Assembly: GCA_963715825.1 (NCBI GenBank)
Contig: CAVQSI010000002.1
Location: 262,919-326,918 of the forward strand
Origin: Sva-07 sp963715825
GTDB taxonomy: Bacteria; Actinomycetota; Acidimicrobiia; Acidimicrobiales; Ilumatobacteraceae
Length of the DNA stretch: 64,000 bases
Reading direction: 5' to 3'
Numbering within the stretch: the stretch's first letter is position 1; the number at the start of each line of letters is the position of its first letter. Of this stretch, positions 16,355-25,594 are shown in pieces. Both the position numbers and the translations under genes were made by a program. The notes under the pieces were generated by a model. That model searched no databases and was not told the DNA's origin. It saw nothing but the letters and a program-made list of their open reading frames with translations.

Positions 16355-18130
16355 TCAGTGGGCGAACAGGGTTCGGACGACTTCGGGGATGGTCGTGACG
16401 TCGTCTTCGACCATCTGCATTGCTTCTCGGAGCATCGTGCGCATTCCTTGAGCAACTGCCAGACGGCGCAGTTCCTCGGTGGTTGCCCAACCGACGATCA
16501 GACGACGAACTTCGGGGGTGATGCGCAGCAACTCGTAGACGCCGATGCGCTCGCGGTAGCCGGTGCCGGAGCAGTAGCTGCAGCCCTTGCCGTGGTAGAA
16601 GACGGTCTTGTCGCTGCCGCCGGAGTGCTGACGGAACACCGCCAGCTCCTCGGCGCCGGGGGTGTACTCCTCCTTGCAGTTGTCGCACGTCTTGCGCAGC
16701 AGACGCTGCGAGACGACGCCGACGATCGCGGAGGCGACGAGGAATGCCTCGATGCCCATGTCGAGCAGACGGTGCAACGCCGCGACGGCGTCGGTGCCGT
16801 GCAGCGACGACAGCACGAAGTGACCGGTGAGCGCCGACTGGATGGCGATGCGGGCGGTGTCGGCGTCGCGGATCTCGCCCACGAGGATCGTGTCGGGGTC
16901 CTGTCGCAGGAGGGCCTTGAGGCCGGTGGCGAAGGTGAGGCCCGCTTTGGTGTTGGTCTGCACCTGGTTGATGCCGGGGAACACGTACTCGACCGGGTCT
17001 TCGACGGTGGTGACGTTCTTGCCGGTCGAGTTGATCTCGAGCAGCGTCGCGTACAGCGTCGTGGTCTTGCCGGCGCCGGTCGGGCCGGCGCAGATGACCA
17101 TGCCGAACGGTGCGTGCACCAGCTTGGAGTAGGTCTTGTAGGTCTCCGCCGGCATGCCGAGCTGGCCGAGGCTCACCATCGACTTGGACTTGTCGAGCAG
17201 ACGCATGACGATCTTCTCGCCGAACACGGTCGCCACCGACGACACGCGAACGTCGATGGGTCGTCCGTCGACCTTGGTGGAGAACTGGCCGTCCTGTGGG
17301 GCCCGCTTCTCGACGATGTTCATCTCCGACATGATCTTCAGTCGGCTGATCAGGGCGTTGTGCGCCGACAGCGGCAGCGAGAACGCCTCGATCAGGTTGC
17401 CGTCGACACGGAACCGGATGCGGAGCCGATCGTCGAGCGGCTCGATGTGGATGTCCGAGCTGCGGTCACGCAGTGCCTGGCCGACGATCTTGGCCACGAG
17501 CTGCACGACGGGTGCCTGGTCGTCGAGGCTGACCTCGGCGAGCGTCTCGGCGGCATGGCGTTGGTCGTCCTCGGCGGCGAACGCGGCGACGATGTTGTCG
17601 ACGTCGGCGGTCGAGCGGTACATCTGCTCGATGAACGACGTGATCGTCTTCTCGTCCGTCGCCTGCCACACGAACTTCATGCCGGTGGCCGACTCGACCT
17701 GCTGACGACGCCACGGTGACGGGTCGGCGGCGTACAGCAGGATCTGGCCGTTCGACTCGGCGATCGGCATCACCTTGTGGGCGCGTGCGACCTGTTCGGG
17801 GAACTTGGCGACGATCTCCTCGTCGAGCTGCGCCATCGAGATGTCGGCGACCGGCACCTGGCACACGGCGGCGACGGCCGCGGCGAGCTCGTTGCGGCCG
17901 ACGTTGTGGTGGCTGAGCAGCAGCGTCACGAACTTCAGCAGGTCGCCGTTGGTGGTCGCCGACACGGTGTCGAACGACTCCTGCGAGAGGTGGCCCCCGG
18001 CGATCAGTGCCTGGCCGACCGCGTTGCACTGGTCGGCGGATTCACCGGCGGGGGGTGGCTCGGCGAGCGCGGTCGCGGTGCCACCGCCGGGTGGTGCCAT
18101 GTCTTCTGGTCGGGGCTTGCGAAGTGCCAT
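16355..18130 (-). CDS. pilB: PilB type IV pilus extension ATPase
   Basis: 591 residues, intact. An N-terminal MshEN/GspE-N domain (about 35-175) precedes the ATPase core: SSDIHIEPLDDRLRIRFRVDG, Walker A GPTGAGKT (about 345-352), Asp box TVEDPVEYVFPG, Walker B DTILVGEIRD and His box LSSLHGTDA. The tetracysteine zinc motif CxxC...CxxC (about residues 482-519) distinguishes it from PilT. PilB powers pilus extension. The gene follows the coiled-coil gene at 18147 by 16 bases and precedes pilC, so the three probably form one operon driven by the site at 19436-19464. Confidence 0.95.
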   Translation of the reverse strand: MALRKPRPEDMAPPGGGTATALAEPPPAGESADQCNAVGQALIAGGHLSQESFDTVSATTNGDLLKFVTLLLSHHNVGRNELAAAVAAVCQVPVADISMAQLDEEIVAKFPEQVARAHKVMPIAESNGQILLYAADPSPWRRQQVESATGMKFVWQATDEKTITSFIEQMYRSTADVDNIVAAFAAEDDQRHAAETLAEVSLDDQAPVVQLVAKIVGQALRDRSSDIHIEPLDDRLRIRFRVDGNLIEAFSLPLSAHNALISRLKIMSEMNIVEKRAPQDGQFSTKVDGRPIDVRVSSVATVFGEKIVMRLLDKSKSMVSLGQLGMPAETYKTYSKLVHAPFGMVICAGPTGAGKTTTLYATLLEINSTGKNVTTVEDPVEYVFPGINQVQTNTKAGLTFATGLKALLRQDPDTILVGEIRDADTARIAIQSALTGHFVLSSLHGTDAVAALHRLLDMGIEAFLVASAIVGVVSQRLLRKTCDNCKEEYTPGAEELAVFRQHSGGSDKTVFYHGKGCSYCSGTGYRERIGVYELLRITPEVRRLIVGWATTEELRRLAVAQGMRTMLREAMQMVEDDVTTIPEVVRTLFAH

Positions 18131-18146
18131 CGTGTTGCTCTCGATC

Positions 18147-19304
18147 TCAGGACTGGGCGGCGGCCTGCGGCGCGAAGGGAGTGGGTGGGGTCAGCGGTGA
18201 CGCCGGATTGGACGCCGTCCCAGCGGGCGGCGGCGAGTTCTCCGTGCGACGCACGAACTGGCTCGGGTCGAGGGCCAGCAGTGCTCGTTCGACTTCTTCG
18301 AGGCGTTCGAGCTGGACGGCGGTCTCGACGTCCATGTGCTGTTCCTGCATCTGTGTCTCGAGTTCGACGATGCGGCCGACGGTCTTGTCCATCGACTCGC
18401 CCATCGACTTCTGGAAGCGTTCGACTTCGATGCGCACGAGCTCGACTTCGCCGGCGGCGCTGGCGACTCGGTCCTTCATCTCGTCGATGGCGTCGACGTC
18501 GACGCTGTCGAGACGAGCACCCATGGCGTCGATGGCCCGGTTGACGTCGTCGAAGCGGCTCTCGACGCCGGCGATGCGGTCGTTGAGCATCGAGACGGCA
18601 TCGTCGAGGCCGGCGCTGACGCGACCGACGTAGGCGTCGATGTCGGCGACACGCTGGCCGACGGTGTCGTTGATGCGTGCTTCGGCGGTGAGGATCCGGT
18701 CGTTGATGCGGTCCTCGGCCTGATCGACGCGGGCGCCGACGGCGTTGGACACCTCGGCCTGCTGGCGTGCGGCCTGGGCGGACACCTCGTCCATGCGGAT
18801 CGACAGCGACGACAGGCGACCGTCGAGCTGTTCGGCGACCTGATCGGACATCTCGTCGAGACGGGCCTGGGTGGCCTCGGTCACGGCGTTCACGTGCTGG
18901 ACGAGCGCGCCCGCCTGGCCGTCGAACTTGCGGACGCTGCGGTCGACCGCGGCGAGATCCTGCTCGAGCTGGGCCTGGCGGTGCTCGAGTTGCTTGACCA
19001 CCGGGCGCGCTGCGGACTCGACGGCTGCTGCCAACCCGGCATTGTTCTCGTCGGCCACGCGGCCGATGCGGAGGTCCAGCTCGTCGTGGCGACGCTTGGT
19101 CTGCGCGGTGAACTCGCCGAGGCGCTGCTCGATCGCAGGCAGCAGCGCCTTGACGGTCTCCTCGCTCTTGATGCGTGCAGCTCGCTCGGCGGCGAGTTCG
19201 TTGTGGAGGCGCTGGACCTCGGTCGAGACCTGCTTGCTGAAGCGGTTCAGCTCCTGCTGGACCGCAGCGACGATGCTGGAACGCGGATCGGTCTGGTCGG
19301 TCAT
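18147..19304 (-). CDS. Long coiled-coil protein heading the pilB-pilC operon
   Basis: 385 residues, almost wholly helical with heptad patterns from about residue 10 to 340 (VQQELNRFSKQVSTEVQRLHNEL, then repeated blocks such as EDRINDRILTAEARIND). The tail is Pro/Ala-rich. No membrane helix or signal is present, so it should be cytoplasmic. Position as first gene of the pilB operon and its own sigma-28-like promoter suggest a structural or positioning partner of the pilus base. It shares layout with the smaller coiled-coil gene at 11526. I do not recognise the family. Confidence 0.75.
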   Translation of the reverse strand: MTDQTDPRSSIVAAVQQELNRFSKQVSTEVQRLHNELAAERAARIKSEETVKALLPAIEQRLGEFTAQTKRRHDELDLRIGRVADENNAGLAAAVESAARPVVKQLEHRQAQLEQDLAAVDRSVRKFDGQAGALVQHVNAVTEATQARLDEMSDQVAEQLDGRLSSLSIRMDEVSAQAARQQAEVSNAVGARVDQAEDRINDRILTAEARINDTVGQRVADIDAYVGRVSAGLDDAVSMLNDRIAGVESRFDDVNRAIDAMGARLDSVDVDAIDEMKDRVASAAGEVELVRIEVERFQKSMGESMDKTVGRIVELETQMQEQHMDVETAVQLERLEEVERALLALDPSQFVRRTENSPPPAGTASNPASPLTPPTPFAPQAAAQS

Positions 19305-19435
19305 CGCAGGTCCTTCCCGTGGCGCACGGCAGCATCGTCCCGCAACGAACGGTGCGGGCCAGGTGGGGCGGAGGGGGGGCGTCGTGTCGTCATCGGCTCA
19401 GGTGGTGTCATGTCTGCAAGGGGTTCGCATGTCCT

Positions 19436-19464
19436 CTATCGACCAGTCCCAGACCGATCTTGAG
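19436..19464 (-). promoter_or_regulatory. Sigma-28-like promoter candidate for the coiled-coil/pilB/pilC operon
   Basis: On the minus strand CTCAAG (19464-19459), 15 bases, GTCGATAG (19443-19436). It lies about 130 bases before the coiled-coil start at 19304 in an otherwise gene-free stretch. Confidence 0.55.
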
Positions 19465-19534
19465 GGTTCGCTGAGACGGAATTGACCAAGTCCGGGCACG
19501 AGCCGGACCGCCGCCGCGACCTAACGTGCGTCGC

Positions 19535-20417
19535 ATGCGTGTCCACCTGGTCGACGGCACCTACGAGCTGTTCCGCCAGCACTTCGGGATGGCGTCACGC
19601 CACAGCGACCGCGGGCCGTTCGATGCCGCCGCCGGCGTGGTCGCGTCGACGCTCGCGCTCGTCGAGGACGGCGCCACGCACATCGGGGTGGCGTCCGACC
19701 ACACCATCGAGAGCTTCCGCAACGATCTGTGGGCCGGCTACAAGACCTCGGCGGGGATGGAGCCCGAGATCCTCGAGCAGATCCCGGTGATGGAGCGGGC
19801 GCTCGCCGCCGCAGGCTTCACCGTGTGGCCGATGATCGAGCACGAAGCCGACGACGCGCTCGGCGCCGCTGCACTGGTCGCCGAGCGCGACGAACGCGTC
19901 GAGCAGGTGCTGATCGTCACCGCCGACAAGGACCTCGGCCAGTGCGTTCGGGGCGAACGTGTCGTGCAGTTCGACCGACGCAAGCGCGAGATCATCGACG
20001 CCGACGGCGTACGCGCCAAGTTCGGGGTGGGTCCGGACTCGATCCCCGACTACCTCGGCCTGGTCGGCGACACCGCTGACGGGTTCCCCGGGCTGCCCGG
20101 ATGGGGCGCGAAGAGCGCCGCGTTGGTGCTCGCTCGCTACGGACACATCGAGGACATCCCGGCGTCGGCCGGACAGTGGGACGTGCCGGGTCTGCGAGGC
20201 GCAGCGAAGCTGTCGGCCACGCTGCAGGCGCAGCTCGCCGATGCGCTGCTGTTCCGTCGAGATCGCCACGGTCGACACCGACGTCGACGTCGGCACGGTC
20301 GACGACTGGCAGTGGCACGGCCCCACCGACGACTTCGCAGCGATCGCCGACGAACTCGGCGCCCCCGAACTGGTGGCCTACGCCCAACGGGTCACGCCGC
20401 TGCCAGGCACCACGTGA
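19535..20417 (+). CDS. 5'-3' exonuclease, FEN/PIN-like family (frameshift near 20258)
   Basis: ATG 19535 starts MRVHLVDGTYELFRQHFG. The acidic motifs of the Pol I-type 5' nuclease are present: HLVDGTYELFR, ASDHTIESFRNDLWAGYK, EHEADDALGAAA and LIVTADKDLGQCV, followed by the helix-hairpin-helix (IPDYLGLVGDTADGFPGLPGWGAKSA). At about 20258 the frame shifts; the next frame continues ATVDTDVDVGTVDDWQW and ends at 20417. This free-standing exonuclease resembles the N-terminal domain of DNA polymerase I and is common in Actinobacteria. No operon partner is evident. Confidence 0.88.
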
Positions 20418-20440
20418 CTCGTCGGGGTGGCGCCGCCGAC

Positions 20441-20554
20441 TGAGGTGACGACCAGGCGATCTGCGGCACACGGACGATGCCGATGAAGGCTGCTCCCTTC
20501 CGGGCCTGACCTGATTCACGGGCGCCCATTGCACAGGACCCGGTCGTCACCTCA
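20441..20554 (-). ncRNA. ffs: Signal recognition particle RNA (4.5S-type)
   Basis: On the minus strand the universal SRP core CAGGTCAGGCCCGGAAGGGAGCAGCC-type segment (20488-20513) is present, with the GGAA tetraloop and the asymmetric bulge. The ends TGAGGTGACGACC (20441-20453) and GGTCGTCACCTCA (complement side at 20541-20554) pair, and the pairing can extend outward to about 20431-20563 (CGCCGCCGA/TCGGCGGCG). The size and hairpin shape match the small bacterial SRP RNA without an Alu domain. It binds Ffh for co-translational targeting. Confidence 0.93.
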
Positions 20555-20667
20555 CTCGGCGGCGAACCGCCTCGCAACGCCACCCTATCGCTGCCGGGCC
20601 ACGATGGATTGGCAGACGGCCGGGCTAGCCTCCCTGTCCCCACGTTCCGGTCCGCCCGGAACATCCG

Positions 20668-20756
20668 GGAGGGATGCGAGAGCGGCCGAATCGGCACGCT
20701 TGGAAAGCGTGTGAAGTGCAGAGCTTCCGTGGGTTCGAATCCCACTCCCTCCGCCA
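20668..20756 (+). tRNA. tRNA-Ser (anticodon GGA)
   Basis: The acceptor arms GGAGGGA (20668-20674) and TCCCTCC (20746-20752) pair, with discriminator G and an encoded CCA (20754-20756). The anticodon arm CACGC-TTGGAAA-GCGTG gives GGA. A long variable arm (GTGAAGTGCAGAGCTTCC region) and the GGTTCGAATCC T-arm are typical of serine tRNAs. It lies just before the tRNA deaminase gene. Confidence 0.96.
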
Positions 20757-20765
20757 TGTCGGTGG

Positions 20766-21339
20766 ATGCTGGCGACCACGACCACGACCACGACGCCGAC
20801 CCTGCCCTGGCCGATACCGACGCTCTCGCAATGGCCACAGGCGCTCGACGAAGCACGAGCCGCCCTGGCGCATGACGACGTCCCCGTCGGGTGCGGTCGT
20901 CGTCCACCACGGTCGGGTGATCGCCGCCCGGCACAACGAGCGTGAGCTCACCCACGACCCGTCGGCTCACGCCGAGGTCCTGGCGATGCGCGACGCCTCG
21001 CACGTGCTCGGTCAGTGGCGCCTCGACGAGTGCACCCTCTACGTCACCCTCGAGCCCTGCGCCATGTGCGCCGGCGCTGCGGTGAACGCCCGGCTCGGGC
21101 GGGTGGTCTACGGCACCGACGACCCGAAGGCCGGCGCCGTCAACAGCCACTTCGGGTTGCTCGACGGCGACGTGCTCAACCATCGCGTCGAGGTGACGCA
21201 GGGAGTGCGCTCGCACGAGGCCAGCGAGTTGCTCCGCACGTTCTTCCGTGCCCGACGACCGAGCCAACTCCGGGCCGCTGACGCGCCACGTCCACGAGGT
21301 GCGGCTGACACATCGTCGGACGTCGCGACACGTCAGTGA
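20766..21339 (+). CDS. tadA: tRNA-specific adenosine deaminase (frameshift near 20893)
   Basis: The enzyme converts A34 to inosine in tRNA-Arg(ACG). The zinc site is clear: SAHAEVLAMR (HAE with the catalytic Glu) and TLEPCAMCAGA (PCxxC). The N-terminal helix ALDEARAALAHDDVPVG lies in another frame and joins AVVVHHGRVIAARHNERE if one G is removed from GTCGGGTGCGG at about 20893. ATG 20766 then gives a start ten bases after the tRNA-Ser. The C-terminus is about 30 residues longer than usual and overlaps the convergent DUF4388 gene by seven bases. Confidence 0.9.
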
Positions 21340-22856
21340 TCCTTGCGACGGAGGCTGCCGATCAGACGATGGAGCGCCGAACTACGCTCGTTGTTGTCAC
21401 CGTCTGCGGTGGGCTCCTCCGGCTCGTCGACGAACACGACCGACGCGACACCACCGCTCGCCGCCGTCGTCACGGGCGGGAGCCTGGGCGTCGTATCGCT
21501 CTCATCGATGATCTGGCCGTCGTCGGTCATCTGCCCGTAGAGCACTTCGGCTCGAGTCGCCATGGTCGGCGGGGCGAACCCACCGAACCCGGGCGCTGCG
21601 ACGTGATCTGCGTTGGCGACATCGTCGGCCTCGGTCTCCGGACCCGCTGTCGGCGGCATCAGGGCGGCGTGCTCGAGGGGCTCGACATCGGTCACCACGG
21701 GCAGTCGGCGGTGACGTCCGCGTCGCTGGGGCGGCCGCAACCGTGGCCGACTCGATCGCTGCGATCGCCCGACGCACCGCCTCGGCGACGTCGTCGGGGA
21801 CGTCAGCGTCCGCCTGCTCGAGATCGTCGCTGAGCTCCAGCGGCGGCATCGTGAAGGCCAGGTTGCCGTCGTCGGACTCCGTGACCACCGACTCGTCGAC
21901 GTCCACGTCGGTCGGTGATGGCTCCGGCTCGGCGCCGGCCGCCGGCGCCTCGGAACCATCGGGCCACACGACGGAGAACTCGAAGTCGTCGGACGACTCG
22001 GCCATGGCGTCGTCGGCGATCTCGACATCGACGAGTTCGTCGAGCGACAGGACCACCTCCTCGGCGGCTGCGTCCTTCACGGCTGCGTCCTCGACCATGC
22101 CATCCGACTGGGGCACGTCCTCGAACTCGGCGAGGTCGAGCGACAACTCGAGCGCCTCGGCGTCGAACCCGTCGGCGATCGGCTCGTCGACGGCCGACTC
22201 AGGTCGGCGCCACCTCGAGGAGGGCCTCGTCGAATCCGTTGGTGACGGGGACCTCACTACCGTCGTCGATCTGGTCGTCCCATTCGATCGTCAGTTCGTC
22301 CGTGTCGGCGAACGGCAGACCCGGGAGTTGGTCGACGACCGTGGAGTCGAGCTGGGCAACCGCGCTGACCGGACGCTGCATGGCCGCCGGATCGAGCGGT
22401 GCCACGAACCAGCGATGCACGCCGGAGGGATGATGGCGATATGCGGTGACCCGAGCGGAAGCGATCGCTCCGTTGGCCAGGTCGGCGATCGAGTTCCTCG
22501 GTGGCTGTCTCCGCGACGACCACGACGGCGTCGCGGTCGACCGACGGATCGCGGTCGAAGAGTCTGCCGAGGTGTTCGATGTCGCCGACACGCACGGTGC
22601 CGCGATCGAGCTGGCCGACGTCGAGCACACCGGCATCGAGCAGACGACGACCCAACGACGCGTCGTTGACCCGCTCGGCGTAGTAGACGACGCCATGATC
22701 GAGGTACGTGAGCACCTCGGGGTTCGTCTCGAAGACGATCTCGCCGGTGAAGGCCCGTTCGCGGGCCTCGTTCAGCGTCATCCAGACGGGCTGCGCGCCG
22801 TCGACGGCCAGTGCCGCCGACGAGGTCTCCGCTGTGGTTCCGGTGTTGTGGATCAT
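21333..22856 (-). CDS. DUF4388-domain protein with long acidic tail (several frameshifts)
   Basis: ATG 22856 starts MIHNTGTTAETSSAALAVDG, followed by WMTLNEARERAFTGEIVFETNPEVLTYLDHGVVYYAER...LLDAGVLDVGQLDRG, the PatA-like DUF4388 fold seen in bacterial motility and polarity proteins. The chain then continues through three other frames (about 22700, 22230 and 21750): a second small domain, a long Asp/Glu/Ala/Val-rich disordered region and a basic C-terminus (ALHRLIGSLRRKDH). Frame changes without loss of coding character imply indels. It is the third gene after a Roadblock protein and a small GTPase, starting two bases beyond the GTPase stop. DUF4388 proteins often occur with MglA/MglB-like pairs. 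Confidence 0.65.
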
Positions 22857-22857
22857 G

Positions 22858-23412
22858 TCAGGCAACCTCCGCCTTCGTTGACTCCATGGACGCAAGCAGC
22901 GTCAGGAGGATTTCGACCACGACCTCCCGGCCGGAGTCGGGGTCGATCAGTTGGCACGGCACGACGGCCTCGCCGTCGAGCGCACCGAGACGAACGTGCG
23001 AGTCGTGCGCAGCGACGGCAGGTCGTCGCAGCGATTGACGGCGATCACGGCGGGCACGCGGAGATCGCGCAGCAGGGCCCGGAGTTCCACGCCGGCCGCG
23101 GCGTGAGTCTCGGTCGCGTCGGCGTCGATCACGAACGCGACGACGTCGACGTCGCCTTTCAGAGATGTCGGTCATGAACCGGAAGCGCGCCTGCCCGGGC
23201 GTGCCGAAGAGCATCAGTCGGGTGTCGTCGCCGTCGAGGCAGTAGGTACCGAAGTCCATCGCCACCGTGGTGTGCGACTTGACGTCGGATTCCTCGCCGC
23301 TGGTCACGACGTCGGTCGAGATCACCCGTGTCTGCGACACCGACTGGATCATCGACGTCTTGCCGGCGGCGAAGGGGCCGGTGACCAGGATCTTGAAGGT
23401 CTGCGCGCTCAT
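22858..23412 (-). CDS. Small Ras-like GTPase, MglA/ARF-type (two compensating frameshifts)
   Basis: ATG 23412 gives MSAQTFKILVTGPFAAGKTSMIQSV with P-loop GPFAAGKT (residues about 12-19), a switch I Thr in SHTTVAMDFGTY and switch II FGTPGQARFRFM. From about 23160 the chain reads in another frame (FVIDADATETHAAAGVELRALLRDLRVPAVIAVNRCDDLP, with NRCD replacing NKxD), then returns to the first frame at about 23000 to end EILLTLLASMESTKAEVA. Its start overlaps the Roadblock stop (ATGA). MglA-type GTPases with Roadblock partners set the leading pole in twitching and gliding bacteria; the sigma-28-like promoter links it to the T4P genes. Conservon GTPases are an alternative, but no DUF742 or histidine-kinase gene is present. 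Confidence 0.8.
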   Translation of the reverse strand: MSAQTFKILVTGPFAAGKTSMIQSVSQTRVISTDVVTSGEESDVKSHTTVAMDFGTYCLDGDDTRLMLFGTPGQARFRFMTDISERRRRRRRVRDRRRRDRDSRRGRRGTPGPAARSPRARRDRRQSLRRPAVAAHDSHVRLGALDGEAVVPCQLIDPDSGREVVVEILLTLLASMESTKAEVA

Positions 23413-23951
23413 GACGTCGCTCCAGCAAGCCACGTGGCTCGAGCCTGGACGAACGAGCGGACTCGTCGTTGCTCCACGCCGGTGTCGGCGATCACCGCGA
23501 GCACCCGTTGGTCGCCGACCGGCCACACGAGCATCAGGCCACCATCGTGATCGACCACGAACTGGCGCAGCTGGGCGCCGCCGCCCATCACAACGAGTTG
23601 GTGCGCAAGGCCGATCGCCGCCGCGAGCATCGCCGGGTGGGACGCTTCGTCGGTCATCGAGGTGCTTCGAGCGAGACCGAATCCGTCGACCGAGGCCAAG
23701 ATGGCCGACCGGACGCCGTCGACGTGGTCGACGAGTTCGTCGAGGATCGTCGTCGGGTCCGTGGCAGTGTCCGTGGCAGGCGACGCCGATACCCGCGCAG
23801 GTGCGGGCACCGATGCCGGCCCTGACACTCGGGCGGGCATCGACGGAGTCGGAGCGATCCAGGACGACGGCGACGAGGTCGACGGCAGCGGCGGCATGCC
23901 ACTGGTCATCCACGACCCGCTGGAGTCGGCGACTGCCTTGACCTTTTCCAT
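23409..23951 (-). CDS. Roadblock/LC7-domain protein, MglB-like
   Basis: 180 residues. The first 65 are Ser/Pro/Ala-rich and probably disordered; the remainder is a Roadblock fold (ILDELVDHVDGVRSAILASVDGFGLARS, then HPAMLAAAIGLAHQLVV, then LMLVWPVGDQRVLAVIAD). Such proteins dimerise and act on or recruit the partner GTPase encoded next. ATG 23951 lies nine bases downstream of a sigma-28-like -10 box, so the transcript would be leaderless. It is the first gene of the three-gene operon. Confidence 0.82.
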   Translation of the reverse strand: MEKVKAVADSSGSWMTSGMPPLPSTSSPSSWIAPTPSMPARVSGPASVPAPARVSASPATDTATDPTTILDELVDHVDGVRSAILASVDGFGLARSTSMTDEASHPAMLAAAIGLAHQLVVMGGGAQLRQFVVDHDGGLMLVWPVGDQRVLAVIADTGVEQRRVRSFVQARATWLAGATS

Positions 23952-23960
23952 ACGAACCAG

Positions 23961-23988
23961 CTATCGGCATCGCGGAGCCCGTCTTGAG
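23961..23988 (-). promoter_or_regulatory. Sigma-28-like promoter candidate for the Roadblock/GTPase operon
   Basis: On the minus strand CTCAAG (23988-23983), 14 bases, GCCGATAG (23968-23961). This is the best match of the five to the FliA/WhiG consensus (TAAA, 15, GCCGATAA), with seven of eight -10 bases. Only nine bases separate it from the ATG. Confidence 0.65.
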
Positions 23989-24235
23989 GGATTTCTGACG
24001 AAACCGGACCAACCCGATCAAACGACGTTGCCACTGCCACATCGCCACGGGTCCGAAGTCGCGGATGTGGCAGGCTGGATCGGTGCGGTTTCCGATGCTC
24101 TCGCCTCGATCGCTGTTCCGGCGGGACACGGCCTCCAGGGCTTCGTCGACGACCTGACCGCCACCGGCAGAGTGGACTCCGATCCCGAATCTCCCTGCCT
24201 GCGTGACACTTTGGTTGCGCTCAGGCAAGTGAAGT

Positions 24236-24933
24236 GTGTCGATGGCTGGTGCGGCAACGATCACCACGACCGAGGCAGCGAGGCGCCTCGCCATCAGCCC
24301 GCAACGTCTTCGACAGCTCATCATCGCCAACGAGATCCACGCCGAGCGCCACGGACGGATGTGGGCAATCGACCCGGCATCGGTCGAGGAGTACAGCCGC
24401 CACCGTCGACCGACCGCAGGACGAAGCCTGTCAACACGGCTGGTGTGGGCCGCGCTCCTCAGCGAACTCGGCACGGACGTCCACGATGAGGCGATCGAAG
24501 CATTCGGACCGGTCGGACCGAGCAAGCGCGACTTCGTGCGCTGCGTGACCGCGACGCGAACGAGTGGCGTTGGCTTGCTCGACGTCGAGCACCAGTCCAG
24601 CGATTCGAGACTTTCGGCGCGTACCTCGATCGCGTCGAGCACCACGACGGAGTCCTGCGCACGGGGATGAGTGCATTGGCTGACCATGCGGTCGACCTCG
24701 TCGCCCATCAGCGAACGCTCGATGTCTACGCGCCAGCCTCGACGGCCGCAGCACTCATCGAAGCGATGCGGCTCGCGCCGGCATCGACGGGCAACCTGAC
24801 GATCCGCTCCATCGACGACTTCGGAGCCAGCGGATTCGTGCTGGATCGCCATGTGATGCCGACTGCCGCCGTTGCTGTCGACCTGCTCGACGACGCCGAC
24901 ACGCGCGGACGTCGTGTGCGGGCAGCGATCTGA
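24236..24933 (+). CDS. Helix-turn-helix protein with AbiEi-like layout (frameshift near 24530)
   Basis: GTG 24236 or ATG 24242 opens an excisionase-type HTH (TTTEAARRLAISPQRLRQLIIANEIHAERHGRMWAIDPASVEEYSRHRR). After about 24530 the frame changes and continues LRDRDANEWRWLARRRAPVQRFETFGAYLDRVEHHDGVLRTG to a stop at 24933. The total, about 232 residues with an HTH plus a helical C-domain ending VAVDLLDDADTRGRRVRAAI, resembles antitoxins that pair with AbiEii nucleotidyltransferases, but no toxin partner follows. An imperfect inverted repeat (ACACTT at 24206, AAGTGT at 24232) flanks the start and could be an operator. Function is uncertain. Confidence 0.5.
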
Positions 24934-25009
24934 TCGAGGCGATCACCTGTGGCTAATGATCGTGTCAGCTCGATGAACCGGCCCGCGGGCTGACGCGCCA
25001 CGCGTAAGG

Positions 25010-25594
25010 TCAGACATTGCGGAGACGCTCGGCTGTCATGACCAGCCCGATCTGTTCGAGTCCGTCCACGATTTCGGACGGCGTTCGGTATGGGCGCGTC
25101 AGCCTGGCCGACATTCGGCTGATCGTCGTCGTGAGGTCGTCGCCGAATCCGTCGACGATGAGTTGGGCAAAGAAGTCATCGGGCTTCGTGATGGAGACGC
25201 TGGGCGCAGACTCCGGAACCTTGGCGTTCTCGAAGTCGCTCGTGTTCGAGGTCAGGATGTGATCGGCCCGAGCATGGAGAGCGGCTGCGAGATGCCAGAG
25301 GTCGTCGGGATCGGGTCCGTCGAGTTGGTCACGGACGACCTTGCACTCGCCCGCCGTGACATTTGCGGACGCCGACGCAAGCACCGCCGCACGAAACACC
25401 GCACTCTTCTCGGCCGGCAGGCCCTTGTCGTCGACCAGCACTCGTTCGATCTCGTCCAGCAGTCGATCGGAAACACAGAGGTCGAAGAGGCCGTCACCGA
25501 CACAGGAGAGCACGAGGTCGGCCAGTCGGACCGGATAGAAAACGTTGGTGTCGACGAAGACGAGCGGGATCGCTCGGGCTGCAACAGGGCTCAA
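25010..25594 (-). CDS. PIN-domain toxin (VapC-like ribonuclease)
   Basis: 194 residues starting at TTG 25594, which overlaps the antitoxin stop (TTGA). LVFVDTNVFYPVRLADLVLS carries the first catalytic Asp; acidic residues follow in LLDEIERVL and DPDDLWHLAAALHARADHILTSNTSDFE, the PIN C-terminal acidic pair. PIN toxins cleave RNA when the antitoxin decays. It is longer than typical VapC (about 130 residues), with a C-terminal helical extension, and belongs to the group paired with excisionase-like HTH antitoxins. Confidence 0.85.
   Translation of the reverse strand: MSPVAARAIPLVFVDTNVFYPVRLADLVLSCVGDGLFDLCVSDRLLDEIERVLVDDKGLPAEKSAVFRAAVLASASANVTAGECKVVRDQLDGPDPDDLWHLAAALHARADHILTSNTSDFENAKVPESAPSVSITKPDDFFAQLIVDGFGDDLTTTISRMSARLTRPYRTPSEIVDGLEQIGLVMTAERLRNV

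Noticed and set aside
20668..20756. This tRNA-Ser as the selenocysteine tRNA needed for the TGA gene
   Set aside because: Its anticodon is GGA and the acceptor arm has the normal seven pairs; no tRNA-Sec is seen in the window.
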